A stretch of 11,167 nt of DNA from JANQGH01 sp039030175 (GTDB lineage: Bacteria; Pseudomonadota; Alphaproteobacteria; DSM-16000; Inquilinaceae): NCBI GenBank assembly GCA_039030175.1, contig JBCCER010000145.1, positions 1 through 11,167 on the forward strand, written 5' to 3'. Shown in pieces: positions 1 through 5,491 of this stretch (its first letter is position 1; every line of letters starts with the position of its first letter). The position numbers and the translations under genes are program-made. The notes under the pieces were generated by a model that searched no databases, was not told the DNA's origin, and saw only the letters and a program-made list of their open reading frames with translations.

Positions 1-135
1 ACTCGAATATCTGAGGTTGAGACCTTCCGCTCCCTCGACCAGCCGCTGGACCATCCGTGCCGGAAGGCCCGGCCGCGACATGGTGTCCTCAATGCCCTCA
101 GTGCTGAGTTTCTGACCACTTTGCTGGTGTGTCAT
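1..135 (-). CDS. 5' end of a minus-strand gene, product not recognised (runs off left edge)
   Basis: An uninterrupted frame of 45 codons runs from an ATG at 135-133 to the first base of the window. A purine-rich GGGGGA (145-140) lies five bases upstream and is a good Shine-Dalgarno, which supports this start. The N-terminus begins MTHQQSGQKLSTEGIEDTMS and continues with a basic and leucine-rich stretch (LPARMVQRLVEGAEGLN). There is no signal peptide or membrane segment, so the product is probably cytosolic. The stretch around RLVEGAEGLNLRYS recalls the N-terminus of aspartyl/asparaginyl beta-hydroxylase-like (LpxO-type) proteins, but that is a weak impression from memory. It is divergent from the transporter operon starting at 590 and shares its upstream region. 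Confidence 0.6.
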   Translation of the reverse strand, partial: MTHQQSGQKLSTEGIEDTMSRPGLPARMVQRLVEGAEGLNLRYSS

Positions 136-233
136 TGCGTCCCCCGATGGTACCGACGTTCAGAAAGGGCGAGCGCCCCTCATTCCAGTTCCAGCCTGCT
201 ATGCGCCTTGCAAAGCCAACCGCCAATTAGCCC

Positions 234-263
234 TTGACCTCACACAAGGTCAATGCTGAAAAT
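234..263 (+). promoter_or_regulatory. Possible promoter of operon 1 with a perfect dyad over its -35
   Basis: TTGACC (234-239, 5 of 6 to the sigma-70 -35 consensus) and GAAAAT (258-263, 4 of 6 to the -10) are separated by 18 bases. The -35 lies inside a perfect inverted repeat TTGACCT-N6-AGGTCAA (234-253), which looks like the operator of a dimeric regulator. The dyad is off-centre relative to the -35/-10 spacer, unlike a classic MerR-family promoter. The promoter assignment is tentative; the dyad itself is plain in the sequence. Confidence 0.4.
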
Positions 264-277
264 GCGAGCCATTCGCA
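263..277. promoter_or_regulatory. Fur/Mur-like operator upstream of operon 1
   Basis: The sequence TGCGAGC-C-ATTCGCA has a 7-1-7 layout and matches the palindrome TGCGAAT-N-ATTCGCA at 12 of 14 arm positions, with perfect TGCGA/TCGCA outer arms. It shares the 11-base string CCATTCGCAAT with the second box at 4291-4305. It sits directly after the proposed -10, where a repressor would block transcription. Fur-family regulators (Fur or Mur in alphaproteobacteria) bind sites of this form; which regulator acts here is inferred. Confidence 0.55.
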
Positions 278-278
278 A

Positions 279-309
279 TTGACTGGCAACGCGTGTTGTT
301 GCGAGTCAA
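279..309 (+). promoter_or_regulatory. Imperfect 11-bp leader hairpin
   Basis: TTGACT-G-GCAAC (279-290) can pair with GTTGC-G-AGTCAA (298-309), giving eleven base pairs with one G/G mismatch and a seven-base loop (291-297). It immediately follows the Fur-like box and would lie near the 5' end of the operon 1 mRNA. It could stabilise the transcript or be a second protein-binding dyad. Its outer arms TTGAC/GTCAA echo those of the dyad at 234-253. Confidence 0.45.
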
Positions 310-468
310 CGTCTATCGGCACGTTCCCTTGTCGGTTGGTGCCAGACAAAGCGAAGGCAAATGGCGGCAATTGGTTTGGTGCATGAAAGAGCCGGACCAT
401 CTGCACGCCATATGATTGCTGACCAAGGTTGGACCCAGGCCGGCGAGAGTTACCACTGAACCGAGCTG

Positions 469-506
469 CGGCCGGGATTGACGGATTAACCGCGATGCCC
501 CGGCCG
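469..506 (+). promoter_or_regulatory. GC-rich leader hairpin
   Basis: CGGCCGGG (469-476) is a perfect 8-bp inverted partner of CCCGGCCG (499-506) around a 22-base loop, which can itself form a small CGG/CCG pairing (482-484 with 490-492). No run of T follows, so it is not an intrinsic terminator. It lies about 85 bases before the first binding-protein start codon and would be within the mRNA leader. Confidence 0.45.
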
Positions 507-589
507 ATAGATGCGCTGATGCCCCCGAAGGATTCAACCGGAAGGGCAGGTTTTTGCGCTTTCGGGTATCTACTCACGGAGACTGGACT

Positions 590-1738
590 ATGACCTTCCT
601 TATGAAGTCAAGCGGTATCGCCATGGCCATCGCAGCTGGCGCGGTTCTGTTTGCGAGCTCCATTGGCGCGAATGCCGAAGCTCTAACACTGACTGACATT
701 GCGGGGCGCCAAGTCACATTGCCCGACCAGCCGGAGCGAATCGTTCTGGGCGAGGGGCGGATGATGTACGCAATCACCCCGATCTCCGAAGGCAACCCCT
801 TCGAGCACATCATCGGCTGGCGCGATGATCTTGTTCAGTTCGACCCGGATGCCTATCGCCGTTTTGCGGAGACCTACCCGGAAGACGCCGAGCGCATGAT
901 CAATTTCGGCAACCCGCTGGCCGGCGATTTCAGTATCGAGGCCATCCTGGAAGCCGATGCCGATCTCGTTTTGATGGAGGTTGGTAGCCTGTTCAATGCC
1001 GAGCAAAACGGCCTATTGGAACGGCTCGACGCAGCTGGGGTGCCGGTCGTTTTTGTCGATTTTCGCCGAAATGCCACTGAGAACACGGTTCCGTCGCTCC
1101 TGATCCTAGGCAGGCTGTTGGGCGAGGAGGCGAACGCGGCCGAGTTCATCGATTTCTACATCGCTGAGATGCGTCGGGTGACCAATATCATCGATTCAAT
1201 ACCAGCCGACGAACGCCCGCTGGTAGTTCTGGAAAATGCAGCCGGCTGGCAACAGGATTTCTGCTGCTGGTCGTTTGGCAGCTATAACTACGGACGTTTC
1301 GTGGAACTAGCGGGCGGCGTGAACTATGCCTCCACACTCGCAAACGCCTACTCCGTGGATCTTACAATGGAAGGAATTGTCGCCGCCGATCCGGACGTAA
1401 TTATCGGCACCGGCGCGAATTGGGCCGAAGCGAGACCGGAGGTGACGGCAACGCTGCTCGGCTATGACGGCGATCCAGAGGTCAATGCAGAACGGCTGCA
1501 GGCGTTGGCCGACCGGCCCGGCTTCCGCGATCTTCGTGCGGTTCAAGACGGCGACATGTATTCCATCTATCATCAGTTCTACAACTCGCCCTACCACTTC
1601 ATTGCCATTCAGCAGATCGCCAAGTGGCTCTATCCCGACGAGTTCCCCGACCTCGATCCGGAAGAAACCTTCGCCCGACTGCATGACGAGTTCTTGCCCT
1701 TTGACTACTCCGGGCAGTTCTGGGTCGGCCTGAATTAG
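590..1738 (+). CDS. Periplasmic substrate-binding protein of an iron-complex-type ABC importer (TroA_f/FecB type)
   Basis: This 382-residue protein should bind an iron or other metal complex in the periplasm and hand it to the permease encoded next door. The ATG at 590 is chosen because GGAG (578-581) sits eight bases upstream; the frame is open to a TTG at 554, which lacks such a site. Residues 1-29 form a signal peptide ending in ANA before EALT. The helical-backbone binding fold starts near residue 33 (LTDIAGRQVTLPDQPERIV) and runs to about 350. Notable are FCCW at 224-227 and YHQFYNSPYHF at about 327-337, followed by IAKWLYPDEF, features I associate with the longer metal-complex TroA_f-like receptors. 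The ligand cannot be read from the sequence; iron is inferred from the neighbours and the Fur-like box. It is first in operon 1, 66 bases before the permease gene. Confidence 0.88.
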   Translation: MTFLMKSSGIAMAIAAGAVLFASSIGANAEALTLTDIAGRQVTLPDQPERIVLGEGRMMYAITPISEGNPFEHIIGWRDDLVQFDPDAYRRFAETYPEDAERMINFGNPLAGDFSIEAILEADADLVLMEVGSLFNAEQNGLLERLDAAGVPVVFVDFRRNATENTVPSLLILGRLLGEEANAAEFIDFYIAEMRRVTNIIDSIPADERPLVVLENAAGWQQDFCCWSFGSYNYGRFVELAGGVNYASTLANAYSVDLTMEGIVAADPDVIIGTGANWAEARPEVTATLLGYDGDPEVNAERLQALADRPGFRDLRAVQDGDMYSIYHQFYNSPYHFIAIQQIAKWLYPDEFPDLDPEETFARLHDEFLPFDYSGQFWVGLN

Positions 1739-1756
1739 GCACTGACGAAGTATCAA

Positions 1757-1785
1757 CCCGCGGCCCGGAACAACCGGGACGCGGG
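1757..1785 (+). promoter_or_regulatory. Strong intercistronic hairpin after the first binding-protein gene
   Basis: CCCGCG-G-CCCGG (1757-1768) pairs with CCGGG-A-CGCGGG (1774-1785) around a five-base AACAA loop. That gives eleven GC pairs interrupted by one G/A mismatch. It fills the 66-base gap between the binding-protein stop and the permease start. No T tract follows, so full termination is unlikely. In many binding-protein operons such a structure protects the upstream mRNA and gives more receptor than permease; that role is inferred here. Confidence 0.65.
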
Positions 1786-1804
1786 ATCTTCCGGAGACGA
1801 ATTG

Positions 1805-2881
1805 ATGACGGATCGGTCGACCGCGCCCATAGAGGGCGTGGACGCCATCGTTGGTGGGTATCGGCGTCTGCTATTTCGCCGGACCGTGCTTGTGATCGTG
1901 GCCTGTTTGGTCTTGGCGGCGACCGTGGTGCTCGATGTGATGTCCGGACCCTTTGACCTGAGCGTATGGCGCACCTTGCAGGTGATCATTGATCCCTCAG
2001 TGGCGACCGCGCAAGAGCGCGTCATCGTTTGGGATTTACGGCTTCCCGTGGCCCTGATGGCTGTGGCGGTGGGCGCGATGTTGGGTGTCGCGGGCGCTGA
2101 GATGCAGACCATCTTGAACAACCCACTGGCCGACCCCTTTACCCTAGGCTTGTCTTCGGCGGCCAGCGTCGGCGCAGCGCTGGCCATCGTTCTTGGCATC
2201 TCGGTCGTTCCTGGCGTCGGCGGGTTATTCGTCACCGTCAATGCTTTTGTTTTGGCGATGGCGACATCGCTCGGCTTATACGCCTTCACCCGCATTCGTG
2301 GTGTGACGCCCGAGGCGATGATCTTAGTGGGCATCGCCATGCTGTTCACCTTCAATGCGCTTTTGGGTCTGCTGCAGTATGGCGCCTCGGAGCTTCAACT
2401 GGCGCAGCTTGTCTTCTGGCAGCTTGGTTCCCTGTCACGCGCCACCTGGCCCAAAGTGGCTGTTTGCTTTGCGGTTTTGCTCATCGTGATGCCGTATTTC
2501 ATGAGCCGCGCTTGGGCGCTGACCTCGCTGCGAATGGGTGAGGATAAGGCGGCCGCCCTTGGCGTGAACGTCAATGCGCTGCGTCTGGCCGTATTGGCTG
2601 GTGTCTCGCTTCTCACGGCCGTTGCAGTGTCCTTCGTTGGCGCCATCGCCTTCGTCGGTCTGGTCGGGCCGCATATTGCCCGGATGATCGTCGGAGAAGA
2701 TCAGCGTGGCTTTCTTCCGCTTTCCGCCCTTTCTGGGGCCCTTATCCTCTCAGGCACATCGATTGTTTCGAAGACCATTACGCCCGGCATCGTCTATCCG
2801 ATCGGAATGATCACCTCGCTGATCGGCATTCCATTCTTCCTCAGCCTGATCCTGACGCAGCGCAAGAGGCACTGGCAGTGA
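1805..2881 (+). CDS. FecCD-family ABC permease, single-permease importer
   Basis: This 358-residue inner-membrane protein belongs to the FecCD/BtuC family and forms the channel of the operon 1 importer, presumably as a homodimer because only one permease gene is present. The first hydrophobic segment (about residues 28-46) is followed by the family's conserved LRLPVALMAVAVGAMLGVAG and NNPLADPFTLGLSSAAS stretches. The C-terminal half carries FVGAIAFVGLVGPHIARMI, the loop that contacts the ATPase, and ends with YPIGMITSLIGIPFFLSLIL. GGAG (1793-1796) lies eight bases before the ATG at 1805; an adjacent in-frame TTG at 1802 is less likely. The stop codon overlaps the GTG start of the ATPase gene, indicating translational coupling. 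Confidence 0.92.
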   Translation: MTDRSTAPIEGVDAIVGGYRRLLFRRTVLVIVACLVLAATVVLDVMSGPFDLSVWRTLQVIIDPSVATAQERVIVWDLRLPVALMAVAVGAMLGVAGAEMQTILNNPLADPFTLGLSSAASVGAALAIVLGISVVPGVGGLFVTVNAFVLAMATSLGLYAFTRIRGVTPEAMILVGIAMLFTFNALLGLLQYGASELQLAQLVFWQLGSLSRATWPKVAVCFAVLLIVMPYFMSRAWALTSLRMGEDKAAALGVNVNALRLAVLAGVSLLTAVAVSFVGAIAFVGLVGPHIARMIVGEDQRGFLPLSALSGALILSGTSIVSKTITPGIVYPIGMITSLIGIPFFLSLILTQRKRHWQ

Positions 2882-3651
2882 CCGCGCTTCGAGCCAGCGA
2901 TCTCACCTTCGCTTATGGCAAGCACAGGGTGCTGCATGGCACGGGGTTTGCGCCGCTGCTTGCGGGCCAATTGACGGCTTTGATCGGGCCAAACGCTGCG
3001 GGCAAATCCACCCTTTTTCGCTTGATCGCAGGGCTGTTGAAGCCGTCTGCCGGCGAGGTCTGGCTGGGTGATACCAATCTCGCAACGCTGAGGGCCAAAG
3101 AGCGGCTGAACCGAGTTTGCTTCATGCCGCAATTCTTCGCCGCCAACGCGGCGCTTACGGTCTTCGACGTTGTCATGATGGCCCACAAGCAACTCAAGGG
3201 CTGGCGCATGAGCGGTGAAGACCTAGAGGCAGTCGGCCATGCGCTGCACGAGGGTGGCATCGGTCACCTATCGGAGGCCTATGTCAGCGAGTTGTCCGGC
3301 GGCCAGTCGCAAATGGTCTCCGTTATTCAGGCGCTCATCCGCCGCTCGGACGTGTACCTATTCGACGAGCCGACTTCGGCCCTCGACCTTAGGCACCAAC
3401 TGGACTTTCTGGACCGTATCAAGGGAGCTGTCGCCGAACGCGGCGCGGTCGGCATCATCGCACTTCACGATCTGAACCTCGCAGCGCGCTTTGCCGACCA
3501 TCTCATCTTGATCGGCAATGGTCGGGTCTTGGCTGAAGGGCCGCCGCACGAGGTGCTGCGCAGCGTCGCAATTGCCGAGACTTACGGCGTAGACATCGAA
3601 ATCACCACTGGACCAAGGGAAGACCTGCTCGTTCATGCGTACGCTCATTAA
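2878..3651 (+). CDS. ABC transporter ATPase of the iron-complex (FepC/FecE) type
   Basis: This 257-residue cytosolic subunit powers the operon 1 importer. It has Walker A GPNAAGKST at 37-45, Q-loop Q85, signature LSGGQ at 139-143, Walker B VYLFDE at 159-164 and switch histidine H197 in ALHDLN, so all catalytic elements are present. The GTG start at 2878 lies inside the permease stop codon (GTGA), which forces this start and suggests translational coupling. The 3' end overlaps the pseudoazurin gene by 17 bases in another frame. The Walker A has alanine where many relatives have glycine (GPNGAGKST), a tolerated position. Confidence 0.93.
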   Translation: MTALRASDLTFAYGKHRVLHGTGFAPLLAGQLTALIGPNAAGKSTLFRLIAGLLKPSAGEVWLGDTNLATLRAKERLNRVCFMPQFFAANAALTVFDVVMMAHKQLKGWRMSGEDLEAVGHALHEGGIGHLSEAYVSELSGGQSQMVSVIQALIRRSDVYLFDEPTSALDLRHQLDFLDRIKGAVAERGAVGIIALHDLNLAARFADHLILIGNGRVLAEGPPHEVLRSVAIAETYGVDIEITTGPREDLLVHAYAH

Positions 3652-4099
3652 AGCTCTCCTCATCACCCTCGCGTTGGCATCGCAAGCGTTTGCCGAAAAC
3701 CATCAGGTTCTGATGCTGAACGCGGCATCGAATAACAGCGATCATCCGAACGTTTTCGAACCCGCGCTGCTCTTCATTGAGCCGGGCGACACGGTTACGT
3801 TCATTGCAACGGATCCTGGACACAACTCCGCCTCCTGGCGCGGCATGTTGCCCGAGGGCGCAGAATCCTGGAACGGTGCCATCGACGAAGAACTCACCAT
3901 CGAGTTTACGATCCCTGGCATTTACGGCTATGTCTGCTCTCCACACTACACGATGGGCATGGTCGGGCTGATCGTCGTGGGGGGCGACACGTCCAATCTT
4001 GAAGACGCCCGCCGGGCTCGCCATCAGGGCGACGCGAGAGGGGCGTTTCGAGACTTGTTTGAGCAGCTTGGGGCGGCAACCGGAGCGGAGTCGCAGTAG
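3635..4099 (+). CDS. Pseudoazurin-like secreted type 1 copper protein
   Basis: This 154-residue preprotein is a periplasmic blue copper electron carrier of the pseudoazurin family. Residues 1-20 are a signal peptide ending AFA before ENH. The mature start (HQVLMLNAAS), FEPALLFIEPGDTVTF, LPEGAESW and YGYVCSPHYTMGMVGLIVVG follow the family pattern closely. The four type 1 copper ligands are all present: H63 (in GHNS), C101, H104 and M109. The C-terminal helical tail (about 118-150) is also typical. The mature chain contains no lysine and roughly 19 acidic against 6 arginine residues, unlike classical pseudoazurins, which dock with nitrite reductase through a lysine-rich face. Its ATG lies 17 bases inside the ATPase gene; AAGGGA (3615-3620) is a distant ribosome site, so coupled translation is likely. 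Its place in an iron importer operon suggests redox handling of the imported metal complex, which is inference. Confidence 0.9.
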   Translation: MRTLIKALLITLALASQAFAENHQVLMLNAASNNSDHPNVFEPALLFIEPGDTVTFIATDPGHNSASWRGMLPEGAESWNGAIDEELTIEFTIPGIYGYVCSPHYTMGMVGLIVVGGDTSNLEDARRARHQGDARGAFRDLFEQLGAATGAESQ

Positions 4100-4155
4100 C
4101 CGCTGAGCCGTTCGACCGATCGATTAGCAAGGCGCCTTCGTCGTTAGTCAGGCCT

Positions 4156-4293
4156 GTGAACCCGGAGATGCTCGCGCTGTGGTTGCGGATCGGGGCCACG
4201 CTGCTTTTCACGCTGATTGTGATTTGCGCGAAACTGGCGGCCGGCGATATCGACAGTTTTCGGGGCGCGATCACTGATTCGTGTTGCATGTGA
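4156..4293 (+). pseudogene. Short one-helix ORF, possible 5' remnant of a DMT/EamA-type transporter
   Basis: A 45-codon frame from GTG 4156 (41 from ATG 4168) encodes VNPEMLALWLRIGATLLFTL followed by IVICAKLAAGD, then a short tail ending DSCCM. The hydrophobic stretch of about 17 residues preceded by WLR resembles the first transmembrane helix of drug/metabolite (EamA) transporters as I remember them. If so, it is the stub of a gene that lost the rest. It could instead be a real small membrane protein or chance. The ribosome site is poor for both starts. Its TGA stop is the first three bases of the Fur-like box. Confidence 0.3.
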
Positions 4294-4305
4294 GAACCAT
4301 TCGCA
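4291..4305. promoter_or_regulatory. Fur/Mur-like operator upstream of operon 2
   Basis: TGAGAAC-C-ATTCGCA matches the Fur-type palindrome TGAGAAT-N-ATTCTCA at 12 of 14 arm positions and shares CCATTCGCAAT with the box at 263-277. It lies 152 bases before the start codon of the siderophore-binding protein gene. A weak promoter can be drawn across it (TTGCAT at 4284-4289, AATACT at 4305-4310, spacer 15), so the promoter itself is uncertain, but the operator is well placed for iron or manganese control of operon 2. Confidence 0.6.
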
Positions 4306-4413
4306 ATACTAAGGGCGCCTCGATGGCTTAGTAGCTATTCGAGCGGCGCGAGCTTCTAGGCAGCAGGCTACAGTCCGATGGCATCAGATCGTCGGCCTCA
4401 CCAAACGATCGTG

Positions 4414-4446
4414 CCTCGTCAATTTGCCGTTCAATCAACGACGAGG
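4414..4446 (+). promoter_or_regulatory. Hairpin covering the Shine-Dalgarno of the siderophore-binding protein gene
   Basis: CCTCGTC (4414-4420) is a perfect 7-bp inverted partner of GACGAGG (4440-4446) around a 19-base loop. The right arm contains the first four bases of the GAGGGA ribosome site (4443-4448) of the gene starting at 4457. When paired, the site would be partly hidden, so the structure could damp or switch translation. No protein or ligand partner is visible. Confidence 0.45.
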
Positions 4447-4456
4447 GATTCCAGCC

Positions 4457-5446
4457 ATGCCCCGACCAAGAAGTGCGGCCGTAGCTCGGCCTAATCGCAT
4501 GATCGCTATCGAAAAGATGTTCGTGATGTTGGTTACGAGCGCCGCTGTCATAGCATTGGCCGCAATTATTCTGTTTACCGGCCCAGCTGCCGCGCAGGGG
4601 ACGGTGACCGTTAGCCACGCCCAGGGTGAGGTCGAGGTTCCCCGGAATCCGGAGATCGTCGTCACATTTGACCTAGCGGCTCTCGACATACTTGATCGTT
4701 TGGGCGTTTCTGTCGCAGGCGTCCCAGCGGCAACGATGCCTGACTATTTGTCGGAGTATGCTGACGGGGCGGTACCGACAATGGGCTCCTTATTCGAGCC
4801 TGATTTCGAGGCCCTGAATGCGCTTCGACCCGACTTGATTATCGTCGCCGCCCGTTCGGCCCCGCAGTTGTCGGCATTGTCGGAGATTGCACCGACAATC
4901 GACCTTACGATTGATGCAAACGACTTTGTTGGCGGTGTCGCCAGAAACGTTGCGACGCTGGGCCGGATCACTGGCAATGACGCCGAGGCAGAGACCTTGG
5001 TTTCCGATCTGAACGGTTCTGTTGAAGCGTTGCGCGATTCTGCGGCAAATGCGGGTGATGCGCTAATCGTGTTGACGAGTGGGGGGCGCGTCACCGCCTA
5101 TGGACCAGGCTCGCGTTTTGGATGGCTGCATGACGATCTTGGCGTGACCCCCACAATCGAGGATGTCGAAGCCGCGACCCACGGTGAAGCCATCGGCTTT
5201 GAGTTCATCTTGGAAGCCGACCCGGACTGGCTATTCGTTGTCGACCGCGATGCCGCCATCGGCCAAGGCGGAACCGCTGCCGCCGCCGTTCTCGACAATC
5301 CGCTGGTCGCCGAGACCACGGCATGGCGCGAAGGCAACGTGGTCTATGTCGATTCCACGGCCTGGTACGTTGTCGGCGGTGGTATTACTTCACTTGGCAG
5401 TGCAATCGATCAGGTGGCCGAGCGCTTTGCCGCTTCGGGCAGTTGA
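4457..5446 (+). CDS. Catecholate siderophore-binding protein, CeuE/FatB/YclQ family
   Basis: This 329-residue periplasmic receptor should bind an iron-catecholate siderophore for operon 2. The ATG at 4457 is chosen for GAGGGA (4443-4448) eight bases upstream; ATG 4499 lacks a ribosome site. The signal peptide has a long basic N-region, a hydrophobic core (about 21-41) and AAA before QG at 44-46. The mature chain follows YclQ/FatB/CeuE throughout: VTVSHAQGEVEVPRNPEIVV, GSLFEPDFEALNALRPDLII, TAYGPGSRFGWLHDDLGV and WYVVGGG. The residues known in Campylobacter CeuE to hold Fe-catecholate (R118, R205, H227, R249, Y288) have counterparts R133, R220, H242, R264 and Y304, with offsets of 15, 15, 15, 15 and 16. 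This supports a tetradentate or similar catecholate ligand, such as enterobactin breakdown products or petrobactin-like compounds. Confidence 0.93.
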   Translation: MPRPRSAAVARPNRMIAIEKMFVMLVTSAAVIALAAIILFTGPAAAQGTVTVSHAQGEVEVPRNPEIVVTFDLAALDILDRLGVSVAGVPAATMPDYLSEYADGAVPTMGSLFEPDFEALNALRPDLIIVAARSAPQLSALSEIAPTIDLTIDANDFVGGVARNVATLGRITGNDAEAETLVSDLNGSVEALRDSAANAGDALIVLTSGGRVTAYGPGSRFGWLHDDLGVTPTIEDVEAATHGEAIGFEFILEADPDWLFVVDRDAAIGQGGTAAAAVLDNPLVAETTAWREGNVVYVDSTAWYVVGGGITSLGSAIDQVAERFAASGS

Positions 5447-5491
5447 GTCTAGCTGCGTGGGATCGTCGATTTAGTCTGCCTTCGGTGAAGC

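Larger units (their letters stand above)
136..589. other. Divergent intergenic region with dyads and a long leader
   Basis: No convincing gene lies in these 454 bases. From left to right it holds a short GC dyad GGGCG/CGCCC (167-178), a perfect dyad TTGACCT-N6-AGGTCAA (234-253), a Fur-like box (263-277), a 31-base imperfect hairpin (279-309), a GC-rich hairpin (469-506), and a 6-bp dyad CCCGAA/TTCGGG (524-529 and 561-566) just before the Shine-Dalgarno of the first binding-protein gene. If transcription begins near the Fur-like box, the operon 1 mRNA would carry a leader of about 300 bases. A 32-codon ATG frame at 361-459 has only a badly spaced AAGG and is not called. I see no match to a known riboswitch class, including the cobalamin type. 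Confidence 0.6.
4100..4456. other. Gap between operons with second promoter region
   Basis: These 357 bases separate the pseudoazurin gene from operon 2. They contain a short one-helix frame (4156-4293), a Fur-like box (4291-4305), and a leader of about 140 bases whose end folds over the next Shine-Dalgarno (4414-4446). I see no convincing intrinsic terminator after the pseudoazurin stop; the short palindrome AGGCGCCT at about 4131-4138 lacks a T run. Read-through from operon 1 into operon 2 is therefore possible. Confidence 0.55.

Noticed and set aside
361..459. A 32-codon leader ORF before the first binding-protein gene
   Set aside because: The AAGG ribosome-like site is only three bases from the ATG and the peptide has no metal-binding or attenuator pattern.
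270..589. Cobalamin or other known riboswitch in the operon 1 leader, considered because FecCD/BtuC importers can carry vitamin B12
   Set aside because: I could not find the B12-box core or another conserved aptamer core, and the receptor and context point to iron complexes.
1753..2355. A 200-codon minus-strand frame over the first permease gene
   Set aside because: It is antisense to a clear FecCD permease, has no ribosome site or recognisable domain, and its Ser/Thr/Ala-rich, Met-scattered composition is that of a shadow frame.
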